Below, one piece after another: positions 1-9,700 of a stretch of DNA of 28,001 nucleotides. A program made the position numbers and the translations under genes. The notes beneath the pieces are model-generated. The model did not search any database and was not told where the DNA came from. It saw only the letters and a program-made list of their open reading frames with translations. The stretch lies in IMG/VR virus record IMGVR_UViG_3300008107_000960, positions 1-28,001 of that record, one strand, 5' to 3'. How positions within the stretch are numbered: position 1 is the first letter of the stretch; each line of letters starts with the position of its first letter. The stretch is from a virus.

Positions 1-39
1 TTTAGTGAACAAAAAATTGATTTAAGTATTAGAAGATAA
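1..39 (+). CDS. C-terminal end of an upstream gene (partial)
   Basis: Frame 1 is open from the first base and ends at TAA 37-39, giving a tail reading FSEQKIDLSIRR. The stop is followed at once by the Shine-Dalgarno sequence of the next gene (AAAGGA, 38-43), the same tight packing seen between the other genes. Only 12 residues are visible, so no family can be named. Frame 2 also reaches a stop (23-25), so the frame choice rests on packing alone. Confidence 0.4.
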   Translation, partial: FSEQKIDLSIRR

Positions 40-49
40 AGGATTTAAG

Positions 50-1174
50 ATGACAGTAGCAAGTGCTCCAACAAATTGGTTTAGAATAGAAAAAGATACA
101 ACTGGTGGTTTGTATGCCAAATCTCTACAGGGCGGCACACCTGGAAGATTTATTAATTTTTCCTTACAAGCTGATGGTACGTTTGGAATTAATATTAGCG
201 GATCACTTAGTGCAATACCACAATTCGCTCAAGTATCTGCAATTATACAAGGAATTTTAGGTATCTTTGGTCTAAGTAACTCACCTGCTGACCCTACACC
301 GCAACCAAAATATATCACAATAGATGCAGGCGTTTCATTAGCAACTTTATTTGGTGCTAGTCAAGGAATTAATTTTTTATTACAAGTGTTGAGAGGAAAA
401 ATAAATGCTATTAAAAATTATGTTAAATCAGCAGTATCAAGTATTGAAAATTTATTCAAATGCTTTTTAAAAAATCCATTGTTGGCAGCATCTTTGATTG
501 CAAAATTAATTAGACAAGGATGGATATCATTACCACAACCAGTTAAGGTAGCATTAGAAAGAATTAGAGATCTAATCAACAAAACAATTGGTTTGAATAT
601 TTTAATTAATAATCCTTTAACTCAGTTTCTAGCAAAGCTAAGAGAATATTTGCAGTATAAGTTCCCTCCACCAATATTACTGCCTTACATACCTTTTATT
701 CCAGGATGTACTGATGGTTTTTATTCTGGAAGACCGCCTGCCGCATTTATTGGTAATGATCCTATTAATGCAGATGTTGATCCGCAAACAATTACCGTTC
801 CAGGTGGATTTTTTTCACAAATAGATTTGCAAGTCCCAACAATTAGTATTCCATTTGGTCCAGGAACAACACCAAATTTAGCGTTAACTGATGACCAAAT
901 ATCTAATTTATTAGGAACATACAACCCATATGATTTATATACTTCTGGTGTGGCATCAGTTGAACTAGATCAAGACTTAAACACTACTAACTTTCCAACA
1001 GTTGCACAAACAAACTCTTCAGTTAGACAAGTACAAGATAAATTGATATCAGCAAGTTCAAAAGTTGTCAATGACATAACAGTGCTCAGTAAGGATATTA
1101 GCAGAGCAGGTTTAATACCTAAAACTAGTCCATTAGATGATCTGCTATGTAAGCCAGGAGAATATCAGTCATGA
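50..1174 (+). CDS. Probable virion/baseplate protein upstream of gp5, function unrecognised
   Basis: The protein has 374 residues and starts at ATG 50, with AAAGGA six bases upstream. I do not recognise a named family. Visible features are an N-terminal beta-rich stretch (about 1-60), a hydrophobic and amphipathic helical middle (about 100-205), then a proline-rich segment with FPPPILLPYIPFIPGC (about 205-220), and a C-terminal part with Ser/Thr-rich helices. There is no signal peptide and no clear catalytic motif. It overlaps the gp5 gene by ATGA, so the two are probably translationally coupled. Its place next to gp5, gp25 and gp6 makes a role in the baseplate or tail likely, but that is inference from context. 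In T4-like marine phages gp53 often lies near gp5; I see nothing that lets me assign it. Confidence 0.85.
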   Translation: MTVASAPTNWFRIEKDTTGGLYAKSLQGGTPGRFINFSLQADGTFGINISGSLSAIPQFAQVSAIIQGILGIFGLSNSPADPTPQPKYITIDAGVSLATLFGASQGINFLLQVLRGKINAIKNYVKSAVSSIENLFKCFLKNPLLAASLIAKLIRQGWISLPQPVKVALERIRDLINKTIGLNILINNPLTQFLAKLREYLQYKFPPPILLPYIPFIPGCTDGFYSGRPPAAFIGNDPINADVDPQTITVPGGFFSQIDLQVPTISIPFGPGTTPNLALTDDQISNLLGTYNPYDLYTSGVASVELDQDLNTTNFPTVAQTNSSVRQVQDKLISASSKVVNDITVLSKDISRAGLIPKTSPLDDLLCKPGEYQS

Positions 1175-2925
1175 GTGCAAAAGAGTTAGGCATATCGTCT
1201 GAATTACCTAATAGTGAAATACGTGACCTAATAGGTAAACAAGGTCCAGTAATTGCTGAAGTGGTTGACATTCTAGACGGTGGAAAGATGGGCGCATTAA
1301 AGGTTGTGCTATATAGAGGGGCAGTCAAAGGTAAAAAACAATCTGATTTAGTAGAATATATTGCTGAATATTTGCCGTCATTTTTTGGATACACTCCTTA
1401 TGATGCTATGGATCCAAACAATAGAGATTGGAGAAGTACTCAGTCAAGCTACGGCATGTGGTTCGTACCTCCAGATGTTGGTACTAAGGTCGTTGTAATT
1501 TTCATTGAAAACAATACTGCAAATAGATGTTTTTGGATTGGATGTGTTCCTGAGGGTGGTATCAATCATATGGTACCAGGCCTTGCGGCGTCTAAATCAG
1601 TAGAGTTAACCCCACAAGAAAAAACTAAAATTGGTACAGACAATGTCCCAGTTATGGAAGTTAATAGAAGAATTCGAGATCAAAGATTGGATTCAATTGA
1701 TGCAGTTAAAAGACCAATACATCCTTTTGCGTTAAGACTGGCAACTCAAGGTTTATTAAAAGATCCTATTCGAGGAATTACAACCAGCAGTGCTCGCCGC
1801 GACGCTATCAGTAACGTTTATGGAATATCAACACCTGGGCCTGTTAGAGTTAAAGGCAAGTCATATTCAGTAGGACCAGAAAATCAAACGTTTGATGTTT
1901 ATACTGAAAGAGAAGGTGGCACACAATTTGTCATGGATGATGGATACATTGGTAAAGATGAAAAAACAAAAAAAGAAGGTATATTAGACGAACATGTTAG
2001 GATTAGAACTAGAACTGGACATCAAATACTATTACATAATAGTGCAGATTTAATTTACATTTGTAATAGTAAGGACGGTAAAATTGATATCTTTGCCGCA
2101 GATAGTGTTAGTATTCATACAGAGTTTGACTTTAACTTCCGTGCAGATAGAAATATTAACATGGAAGCAGGCAACAACGTTAATATTGTTGCCACTAGAG
2201 GTTCTTTACATTTAGAAGCAGGTGGCATAGTAGAAGGGTATGCAGGACTTGATTGTAATTTTTCTGCTAAGAGCCATGTTAACTTAAATTGCGGCGGAAA
2301 AATTCGTCTTACTTCACAAGTAAATCCTTTAAATCCGTTAACTTCTGGTATTGATTTATATGCTTTAACTGGAAATATAAACATGTATGCCACTACTGAT
2401 TTTAAAATGCAGTCGTTGTTAGAAATGAATATAAGATCTGGATTAGGTTTAAGTGTTATTTCTGGAGCCGCAACAAATATACAAAGTATTGGCGAATTTG
2501 TTGTTGATACTGGAGGTGCAAACTATATTTCAGCAGTTGGTGCTAACGTCTTTAATGCAGGTGGAGCCCATATTGAGCGTGCTACATTAATAGATATGAA
2601 CGGCCCTACACCTGCTCCAGAGTCCGTAAGTTCTGAAACTAATCTTCTTAATGCGTTAGAAGCATTGACAATATTGCCAGAAGCAGCCACCGTTGTACCA
2701 GTATTGGATACCTTTGTATTGCCTTATAGAGAAGCTGATAGAAATGCTACCGAGGGCATACAGAAGGGTTGGGAGAACAATAATTATTATCGTCAACCAG
2801 ATATAAGAAGCATTATGTTGCGAGTACCAACACATGAACCATGGGATCATCACGAAAGTCTTGACCCAGAACAATTTAAACCTATAAAAACTGACAGAGA
2901 CGGTAACGTAGCACAAAGCGTATAA
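1171..2925 (+). CDS. gp5: Baseplate hub / tail spike protein, gp5-like, without lysozyme domain
   Basis: The protein has 584 residues. In T4 a trimer of gp5 forms the membrane-piercing needle under the tail tube. Residues about 25-135 match the gp5 OB-fold domain, with the conserved FFGYTPYDAMDPNNRDW and VPPDVGTKVVVIFIE segments. From about 270 a VgrG-type stretch begins (VRIRTRTGHQILLHNS), followed by alternating beta repeats (about 300-475) that look like the triple-stranded needle. The C-terminus (about 515-584) carries a His-rich motif, HEPWDHHE, at 555-562. T4 gp5 has a lysozyme domain between OB and needle. Here that interval (about 140-265) shows no Glu/Asp/Thr lysozyme signature and is too short for one, so peptidoglycan cleavage must come from elsewhere. 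The start has AGGAG at 1156-1160. The gene is followed 10 bases later by gp25, and the AAGGA for gp25 overlaps its stop codon. Confidence 0.9.
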   Translation: MSAKELGISSELPNSEIRDLIGKQGPVIAEVVDILDGGKMGALKVVLYRGAVKGKKQSDLVEYIAEYLPSFFGYTPYDAMDPNNRDWRSTQSSYGMWFVPPDVGTKVVVIFIENNTANRCFWIGCVPEGGINHMVPGLAASKSVELTPQEKTKIGTDNVPVMEVNRRIRDQRLDSIDAVKRPIHPFALRLATQGLLKDPIRGITTSSARRDAISNVYGISTPGPVRVKGKSYSVGPENQTFDVYTEREGGTQFVMDDGYIGKDEKTKKEGILDEHVRIRTRTGHQILLHNSADLIYICNSKDGKIDIFAADSVSIHTEFDFNFRADRNINMEAGNNVNIVATRGSLHLEAGGIVEGYAGLDCNFSAKSHVNLNCGGKIRLTSQVNPLNPLTSGIDLYALTGNINMYATTDFKMQSLLEMNIRSGLGLSVISGAATNIQSIGEFVVDTGGANYISAVGANVFNAGGAHIERATLIDMNGPTPAPESVSSETNLLNALEALTILPEAATVVPVLDTFVLPYREADRNATEGIQKGWENNNYYRQPDIRSIMLRVPTHEPWDHHESLDPEQFKPIKTDRDGNVAQSV

Positions 2926-2935
2926 GGACAGAGTC

Positions 2936-3373
2936 ATGCCTATTAAAAAATTAGTAATAAAGCCAAATTCAAATCAAGTTTCAAACTATGGAATTTCAAC
3001 AGTACATGTGTACAAAGGGTTCAATAGTAATCGTCCAGGCCAAAATTTCAAAATGTACGACTTTGACTGTGTTAGACAGGATCTTTTAAATCAGTTCAAT
3101 ACTAGAAAAGGCGAGAGAGTTATGGATCCAACTTTTGGTACCATTATATGGGACGCAATTTTTGAACCATTAACTGAATCAACTAAGAATGCAATAACTG
3201 AAGATATCAGAGAAATACTAAACAAGGAACCTAGAATAGAACCAGAAGCTGTTAAAGTGGATGAATATTCCAGCGGAATATTATTAGAAATAACAGTAAA
3301 GTATAGAGTCACTGATCAAAGATCAAATATCAAATTATCTTTTGATAGAGATATTGGACTGATAGTTGATTAA
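2936..3373 (+). CDS. gp25: Baseplate wedge subunit gp25
   Basis: The protein has 145 residues, close to the usual size for T4 gp25 and the GPW/gp25 family. These proteins sit in the inner baseplate where the sheath starts to assemble. The family core is visible: YDFDCVRQDLLNQFNTRKGERVMDP (split here as YDFDCVRQDLL then NQFNTRKGERVMDP, about 41-65), then FGTIIWDAIFEP (67-78) and the signature EPR triplet at 98-100 within LNKEPRIEPEAV. The C-terminal beta strands (LLEITVKYRV, then IKLSFDRD) are also typical. The start is supported by AAGGA at 2924-2928 with seven bases of spacing. In the phage it works with gp6 in the inner wedge, and gp6 follows directly. Confidence 0.95.
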   Translation: MPIKKLVIKPNSNQVSNYGISTVHVYKGFNSNRPGQNFKMYDFDCVRQDLLNQFNTRKGERVMDPTFGTIIWDAIFEPLTESTKNAITEDIREILNKEPRIEPEAVKVDEYSSGILLEITVKYRVTDQRSNIKLSFDRDIGLIVD

Positions 3374-3392
3374 ACACGCAGATAATTTTTAA

Positions 3393-3400
3393 AATAAATA
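3393..3400 (+). promoter_or_regulatory. T4-type late promoter-like box ahead of gp6
   Basis: AATAAATA in the 50-base gap between gp25 and gp6 differs by one base from the T4 late promoter box TATAAATA, and cyanophages use a similar NATAAATA. A transcript would begin about six bases downstream, near 3406, just before the gp6 Shine-Dalgarno GGAG (3409-3412). Late genes of this phage type are transcribed with a gp55-like sigma and a sliding clamp; neither gene is in this window, so the assignment rests on sequence and position only. Confidence 0.5.
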
Positions 3401-3423
3401 TGGATATCGGAGATTGACCCACA

Positions 3424-4497
3424 ATGGCTAGCACAGAACGACAAAACTCACTATTGGTTGCTGAAGATTGGACCAAAATTTATCAAACTTTTCAGAATGC
3501 TGACTTTAAATCCTACGACTTTGAAACTATTCGTAGGAGCATGATTGAGTATCTCCGTCAAAATTATCCTGAAAGTTTTAATGATTATATTGACAGCAGT
3601 GAATATGTAGCACTTATTGATATGATTGCCTTTTTGGCACAAAGTTTGAGCTTTAGAGTTGATTTAAATGCTAGAGAAAACTTTTTAGAAACTGCAACTA
3701 GACGAGAAAGTATATTAAAATTAGCCAAGTTGGTCAGTTATAATCCTAAACGAAATCAAACTTCAAACGGTCTACTAAAGGTAGTGTCTGTAAGTACAAG
3801 TGATAATATAATTGACTCAAATGGAACTAATCTTTCAAATAAAATTGTTGTTTGGAACGACGGAACTAATCCAGATTGGTATCAGCAGTTTACATTCGTA
3901 ATGAACTCTGCAATGAGTTCTGCTACATTTGGCAGACCTAATTCAAGAAGAACAATAGATGGTATAGTTAATGAACAATATAATTTAAATGTTGTTTCTG
4001 CCGACGTTCCTGTTTTTTCTTTTTCTAAAACAGTCAGCGGAATTCCAATGAATTTTGAAATTGTTGGCTCTTCTATTATAGACAGATCAACTGTGGGCGA
4101 ACAAGATCCAAAGATTGGTGCTAGTTTTGGTGTAATTTATAAAAATGACAACAAAGGAAGTGGCAGCAAAAATAGTGGATGGTTCGTGCAATTTAAAGAA
4201 GGTACACTACAGAGTAGTGATTTTACAATAACAAACCCTATAGCTAATGAAGTTATTGGTGTTGATGTAGAAAACATTAATAATTCTGATATTTGGCTTT
4301 ATGAATTAAATGCTAATGGCGAGTTATCTACTATGTGGACTAAATTAGATTCTGTTGGTGGAACCAGTGTCATTTATAACAGCATTAAAAACAAAACAAA
4401 AAATATCTATAGTGCATCAACTAGAGAGAATGATCAAATTGATTTAATTATAGGACTAGTAACGGACTTAGTTATATTATCAGTCCGCAGGACATGA
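3424..4497 (+). CDS. gp6: Baseplate wedge gp6, N-terminal part (reading frame broken)
   Basis: This 357-residue reading frame carries the N-terminal part of gp6, the dimeric protein that joins neighbouring wedges around the T4-type baseplate. The conserved opening is clear at residues about 24-108: FKSYDFETIRRSMIEYL, then YIDSSEYVALIDMIAFLAQS and ARENFLETATRRESILKLAKL. The match to the family runs to about residue 342 (ENDQIDLI). The last 15 residues before the stop (GLVTDLVILSVRRT) do not look like gp6. In frame 0, codons from 4449 read YRTSNGLSYIISPQDM and run into the next gene, so the true gp6 sequence changes frame here. By comparison with remembered gp6 proteins, a short stretch containing FGDG is also missing between DLI and YRT. 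The start has GGAG 11 bases upstream. It may be a deletion in the phage, an assembly error, or a real split gene. Confidence 0.88.
   Translation: MASTERQNSLLVAEDWTKIYQTFQNADFKSYDFETIRRSMIEYLRQNYPESFNDYIDSSEYVALIDMIAFLAQSLSFRVDLNARENFLETATRRESILKLAKLVSYNPKRNQTSNGLLKVVSVSTSDNIIDSNGTNLSNKIVVWNDGTNPDWYQQFTFVMNSAMSSATFGRPNSRRTIDGIVNEQYNLNVVSADVPVFSFSKTVSGIPMNFEIVGSSIIDRSTVGEQDPKIGASFGVIYKNDNKGSGSKNSGWFVQFKEGTLQSSDFTITNPIANEVIGVDVENINNSDIWLYELNANGELSTMWTKLDSVGGTSVIYNSIKNKTKNIYSASTRENDQIDLIIGLVTDLVILSVRRT
4443..4497 (+). other. gp6 frame junction: overlap of two gp6 reading frames
   Basis: Frame 0 opens after TGA 4440-4442, while the N-terminal gp6 frame (frame 1) stays open to TGA 4495-4497. In frame 0 the codons from 4449 give YRTSNGLSYIISPQDM, which is the expected continuation of gp6 upstream of the ATG at 4494. 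Frame 1 over the same bases gives sequence unlike gp6. The switch is best placed at 4447-4451 (ATTAT). No good minus-one slippery heptamer is seen (TTTAATT does not fit X XXY YYZ). AGGA at 4489-4492 is only one base from ATG 4494, too close for a normal Shine-Dalgarno site. Confidence 0.8.
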
Positions 4498-6779
4498 ATA
4501 ATATTCAAGTGAGGATGCCTTACCTAAACGGAGCAGGGCAATCTCAGACATTATCAATAGTTTTGAGTTTACAAGTAAGTGTATCAAATAGCGCACAGAG
4601 TGAAAGCAATCAAAGCATTAAGCAAAATGCTCCTCAGATGTACTATACACAAAATAGAATGATAACAGGCGAAGATTATAATGTACTTCCTATTACAATT
4701 AATCAAGACATTGTTAAAGTAAAATCTATTAACAGAGTTTCTTCTGGAATTTCTAGATATTTTGAAATTAATGATCCAACAGGCAGATCAAGTTCAATAA
4801 ATTTATTTTCAGATGACGGCTGCATTTATCAAAATACGTATACTACAAGTTTTACTTTTAATTTTAATACAAAAAATGAAGTATATGGAATTGTTAAATC
4901 TAAAATTGAACCATTAGTTTCTAAAGAAGAAGTTAGAGACTTTTATTATGAACTGTTTGAAAGAATTTTAACAGGCGACACTAACATTGTTTGGAACAAT
5001 GTTTTCTCTGTGTCCAATCAAGCCACAGGATATTTTAAAGACTCTGTAACATCATTGGCAGTTCCTATTGGGCAATATACCCAATCTCCATTACGATATT
5101 TAAAATCTCAAGCATTGGTAAAATTTGTACCTCCTACAGGAAAATATTTTGCACCTAATAATACTTTAACCACAGTTAATAATAAAAATACCAAATCATA
5201 TATTTGGAGTGAAGTAGTTTATGTTTCTGGGGACGGTAGCAACTCTGGAAAAGGAACAGACGACAATGGTGTTGGACTAGTGTCCATATCAAATCCAGTT
5301 CCTGATGGTGCGATACCTTCAGAAATAATACCATTATTTGTTACAGACATACCATTTACGTTTGAAACAGAAATTGTTAACCAAATTACTTTAAGAAGAG
5401 ATTTTGGAATTAGGTACGACAGGGATTCAGCAGAGTGGAAAATTATTAATTCAAGTAATTTAGATTTAGACAGTGAATTTAGTTTAACTTACGCAGGTGA
5501 TGTTAGTAATTTAAGACAGGACAGTAGTTGGCTCGTTGCTTTTAAGAGTGATGGAGAAAATTATATAACATATTACAGAGGACTTGAATACGTTTTCCAA
5601 AGTAATAAAAAGATAAGTTTTTATTTCAACGAGAGAGATAAACAATTTAGTCAAAAATTAGGTGGAGAATCTAAAGATAACATTAATATTTTGTCAGTTA
5701 ACGAAGATTTAGAAACGGGAACTGTGCTAGGAAAAGATTATCAGTTTGAAATCACTGGCATGATATCCAACGATGATGGTATATATGACAATAATAGAGT
5801 TAAAATTAGTTTTTCTGATAAAACAGGAGATGGCATAGTTGACGATCCTGATTCTTTTGTTAACATAGTTAAACCTTTATTGATAGATCCTATAACAAAC
5901 ACTAGAAGTTCTTTTGTTTATATTAAAACAGTTGTGCTTGACGGACAGGTCTATAAAGAAATATTAGACTCAAGTTCTGTTCTAACATTTGAAAGTGAAT
6001 TAGATGTTGTTAATCTAAGTTTATATCCTTCAGGACAATTATTTTATTTTTATTCTTCGGCAGAAAATATAATCAAACGATTAGACACTACTATTGGTCT
6101 TGTTGTGGAAACTGGAGTTGAAGCATTTATTGGAAGAAATAACATCAAATTCCAATATATTCACAACGCAGGTCAAGATTATAGGATTGATCCTTGTAAA
6201 ACAAATATTATTGATATATTTTTATTAACTAAAACATATGATGATGCATTGAGATCATGGATATTATCACAACAAGATGATCCTCCTGAGCCGCCAGACT
6301 CAACACAATTATATGAATTATACTCTGCTCCGTTAAACAGCGTGAAAGCATTGAGTGATGAGATTGTTTTCCATCCTGCAAAGTATAAATTGTTATTTGG
6401 AACAGGAGCAACAGAAGATTTACAAGCTAAATTTTATATAGTTAAGAATCCTGCTTCAACAGTAAATGACAATGACATTAAGAGTAGAGTTATAGTTGCT
6501 ATCAATCAATATTTTGCACTTGAAAATTGGGATTTTGGAGATACTTTTAACTTTGGAGAGTTGAGTGCGTATGTTATTAAGTCATTAAGCCCAGACGTGG
6601 TAAACTTTTTAATAGTTCCAACCGCACCAGAAAGGTATTTTGGAAGTCTGTTCCAAGTATTTTGCCAACCAGACGAAATATTTTTAAGCACTGCTGATGT
6701 CTCTGATTTAGAAATAATTAGCACAATCACATCTGGATTATTAAAAACAAATGGACCTATTGTAGTGTCTGCAAGTTAA
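4494..6779 (+). CDS. gp6: Baseplate wedge gp6, C-terminal part
   Basis: This 761-residue frame continues gp6. From the N-terminus it shows the conserved VRMPYLNGAGQSQTL, then the hallmark YYTQNRMITGEDYNVLP (about 50-66) and VNRVSSGISRYFEI. Long beta-rich insertions typical of marine T4-like gp6 follow (YRGLEYVFQSNKKISFYF; IRYDRDSAEWKII). It ends with the family's C-terminus, FGSLFQVFCQPDEIFLS, followed by a helix and a final VVSAS. With the first part it would make a protein of about 1,100 residues, longer than T4 gp6 (660). The ATG at 4494 overlaps the stop of the first part (ATGA) and codes for an internal methionine of the family, so it may not be a natural start. Coupled reinitiation is possible, but a single original gene is more likely. 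Confidence 0.85.
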   Translation: MNNIQVRMPYLNGAGQSQTLSIVLSLQVSVSNSAQSESNQSIKQNAPQMYYTQNRMITGEDYNVLPITINQDIVKVKSINRVSSGISRYFEINDPTGRSSSINLFSDDGCIYQNTYTTSFTFNFNTKNEVYGIVKSKIEPLVSKEEVRDFYYELFERILTGDTNIVWNNVFSVSNQATGYFKDSVTSLAVPIGQYTQSPLRYLKSQALVKFVPPTGKYFAPNNTLTTVNNKNTKSYIWSEVVYVSGDGSNSGKGTDDNGVGLVSISNPVPDGAIPSEIIPLFVTDIPFTFETEIVNQITLRRDFGIRYDRDSAEWKIINSSNLDLDSEFSLTYAGDVSNLRQDSSWLVAFKSDGENYITYYRGLEYVFQSNKKISFYFNERDKQFSQKLGGESKDNINILSVNEDLETGTVLGKDYQFEITGMISNDDGIYDNNRVKISFSDKTGDGIVDDPDSFVNIVKPLLIDPITNTRSSFVYIKTVVLDGQVYKEILDSSSVLTFESELDVVNLSLYPSGQLFYFYSSAENIIKRLDTTIGLVVETGVEAFIGRNNIKFQYIHNAGQDYRIDPCKTNIIDIFLLTKTYDDALRSWILSQQDDPPEPPDSTQLYELYSAPLNSVKALSDEIVFHPAKYKLLFGTGATEDLQAKFYIVKNPASTVNDNDIKSRVIVAINQYFALENWDFGDTFNFGELSAYVIKSLSPDVVNFLIVPTAPERYFGSLFQVFCQPDEIFLSTADVSDLEIISTITSGLLKTNGPIVVSAS

Positions 6780-6789
6780 TGGATAAAAA

Positions 6790-9700
6790 ATGAGTAAAAG
6801 AAAATCATTAGACCTATTACCAGTTATTTTTAGGACTGACGCGAATAACCGTTTTCTTTCTGGAACAATAGATCAATTAATACAACAACCTAAACTTAAA
6901 AAGATTGATGGCTTTATTGGCGAAAGAGCAGTAACGAATTTCAATCCTGAAACTGATTTATATATCAATTCAAATTTAGAAAAATCTTTTAGAACAGACT
7001 ATGAAGTAGAGCCAGGAATTGTAACTAGAAATGCTATTACTGACAATGTTGAATTTGCCAAATCATATGAAGACATTCTCAATAGTTTAAAATTTTATGG
7101 ATCTGACGTATCCAATCAAGACAGACTTTTTAAACAACAAAGCTACACATGGAATCCACACATTGATTTGGATAAATTTATCAATTATAGAAATTATGTT
7201 TGGATACCAGAAGGACCTCCAACTATTTTAGTTATTGGTGATGAAAAAGTAACAAATACAACTGTCAAAGTTGGCATTGTCAGCGATGAAAATTCTGAAT
7301 ATTGGAATTTTAGTAGTGATTCAGTTGCAGTTAATCCAACAATAACACTATATCGAGGCATGACTTATGTTTTTGATGTTGATACTGTGGACAATCCTTT
7401 TTATATTAAAACTAAGAGAACAAGTGGAAGTTTAGATTTAGTTGAAAATGTATTAAACAATGGAAGTAACAACGGAAATGTGGTATTTGAGGTAACTGAT
7501 GATATACCTGCAACGTTGTTTTATGTTAGCGGAAAAGATAGTACAACTTTTGGAAAATTTTTAATAAGAAATAAAACTGAAAACACCGCATTAAATGTTG
7601 AAGAAGACATACTTGGAAAAAAGAATTACGAAGTAGTAGGTAAGTTCAAGTTAAGCAATGGCATGAAAATTAGATTTTCCAATGTTGTTATGCCAGAATC
7701 TTATAGAGAAAAAACATATATTGTAGAAGGTGTTGGAGAATCAATTACATTAGTTGACTATGAATCATTAGTTACAATTGAAGGATATTCTTCTGAAGTT
7801 GAAAGTTCGTTTGATGAAACTTCATTTGACGATTTGCCGTTTGATCAAGTTAGTAATTATCCATTAACACCAGATTATATATTGATCAATAGATCTAGTA
7901 AAGATAAAAATCCTTGGTCTAGATATAATAGATGGTTTCATATTGATGTAGTTACTTTAAGCTCTGAAATTAACGGTGTTGAACCTAATTACGGAACTAG
8001 AGCAAGCAGACCTATTATTGAATTTCAACCAAATATTCGTCTTTATAATTTTTCATCACAGTCTAAAAGATATGTTGATTTTTTAGATACAAGAGTAACT
8101 GACGCATATAGTTCAGTTGAGGGATCTGTTGGTTTCTTTGTGGACGGTGTGCAATTACAGAATGGAAATAGAGTAATTTTTACCGCAGAAAAAGATGCAA
8201 GTATAAGAAACAAAATATTTGAAGTAAAGTTTTTAGATATTGATGGCAATAAAAAACTTCATTTAGAACAAGTTATAGATAGTGATCCTTTAGAAAATCA
8301 AGGATTATTAGTATTGTCAGGTAATGAAAATGGCGGAACAACTTGGTTATATAAAAACGATGAGTGGGTACCTGCCCAAAGAAAAACAACATTGAATCAA
8401 TCGCCTTTATTTGATTTATTTGATAACACAGGTAAAAGTTTTTCAGATTCTTCATATACCAATAACAATTTTAGTGGAACAAAATTGTTTGGTTATCAAA
8501 TAGGAACAGGAGTTAATGACAGTGTACTAGGATTTCCTTTAAAATATGCCAACGTGTCAAATGTAGGCGGCTATCTATTTGAGAATTTTATAGAAACAGG
8601 GTCATCAAGTTATTTTGATGCTGATGGAAATTTAATCACTGTGGATTTTAAAGATGGGTTCATTAAAGTTGATGATTCTAGATACGAAAATTTTTGGACG
8701 TTAACCAATGCACCATCAATTCAAGAAATTATTGATCAACAAGTTGCAATGGGAGGTGAAGAATACTTAGAATTCAACAGTATTAATGTCAATACTCCAA
8801 AAACTGCAATTAGAGTTTTTAAAAATGGAACATTATTACCACAAACAGATTATACGGTTTCTGCAGACGTAACATTTGACTCTTATTTTATTAATTTTAA
8901 TGTACCTCTAATAAAAAATGATGTAATTACAATTAGATCATTACCTGTATTTGATAAAGGAATAGAAGGAAAATACGAGTCTCCAATAAATTTAATTAAC
9001 AACCCATTAAATGAAGTTCCTTTTACTGTTAGCTATGCAGAAATAAATGATCATGTTAATTCAATTTTATTAAATGCATCTAAAGCTATTGGGGCAACAG
9101 TCAACAAAGACAATTTAAGAGATCTTCCTAATTTATATTCTTATGGTAGAAGATTTGTACAGCATCAGGGCCTTGTTGCAATGGCTGGCGCAATGCTTTG
9201 CGATAAACAGATCAATTTTATCAGTTCTATTCGTTGGGCGGCATTAGAATATCAAAGATATAAAACATTAATTCTGCAAAAGTTTGTTGATTTGCCTTCT
9301 TATAATTCTATTCCTTCTGCATTAGATGATATCATCACAGATATTAGTAAAGACAAAAATAATAAATCAACTTTCTACTATAGCGATATGGTGCCTTATG
9401 GGTTGAATAAGAGAGATTATGAATACACAGTTAGAGATGTTAATATCATATCTTATGCTTATGGATCTAAAATTTACGACTCTAAAGAATTAAACAATAA
9501 TGCAATTCTCGTTTATCTAAACAATGAGTTATTGATAAAAGATAAAGATTACCATTTTGACACTATTGAACCTTTGGTTACATTTGATAAGACTCTAAAT
9601 TTAAATGACAAAGTTTTGATTAAGTTCTATAACAACATCTACGGTTCTTGCATGCCATTTAGCCCTACTAAGTTAGGCCTTTATCCTGCATTTATTCCAG

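Noticed and set aside
3374-3423. Rho-independent terminator between gp25 and gp6
   Set aside because: The T-rich stretch at 3384-3390 is not preceded by a GC-rich stem.
4441-4452. Programmed minus-one ribosomal frameshift joining the two gp6 parts
   Set aside because: No slippery heptamer of the X XXY YYZ type and no obvious downstream stem-loop were seen, and frameshifting would not restore the missing FGDG segment.
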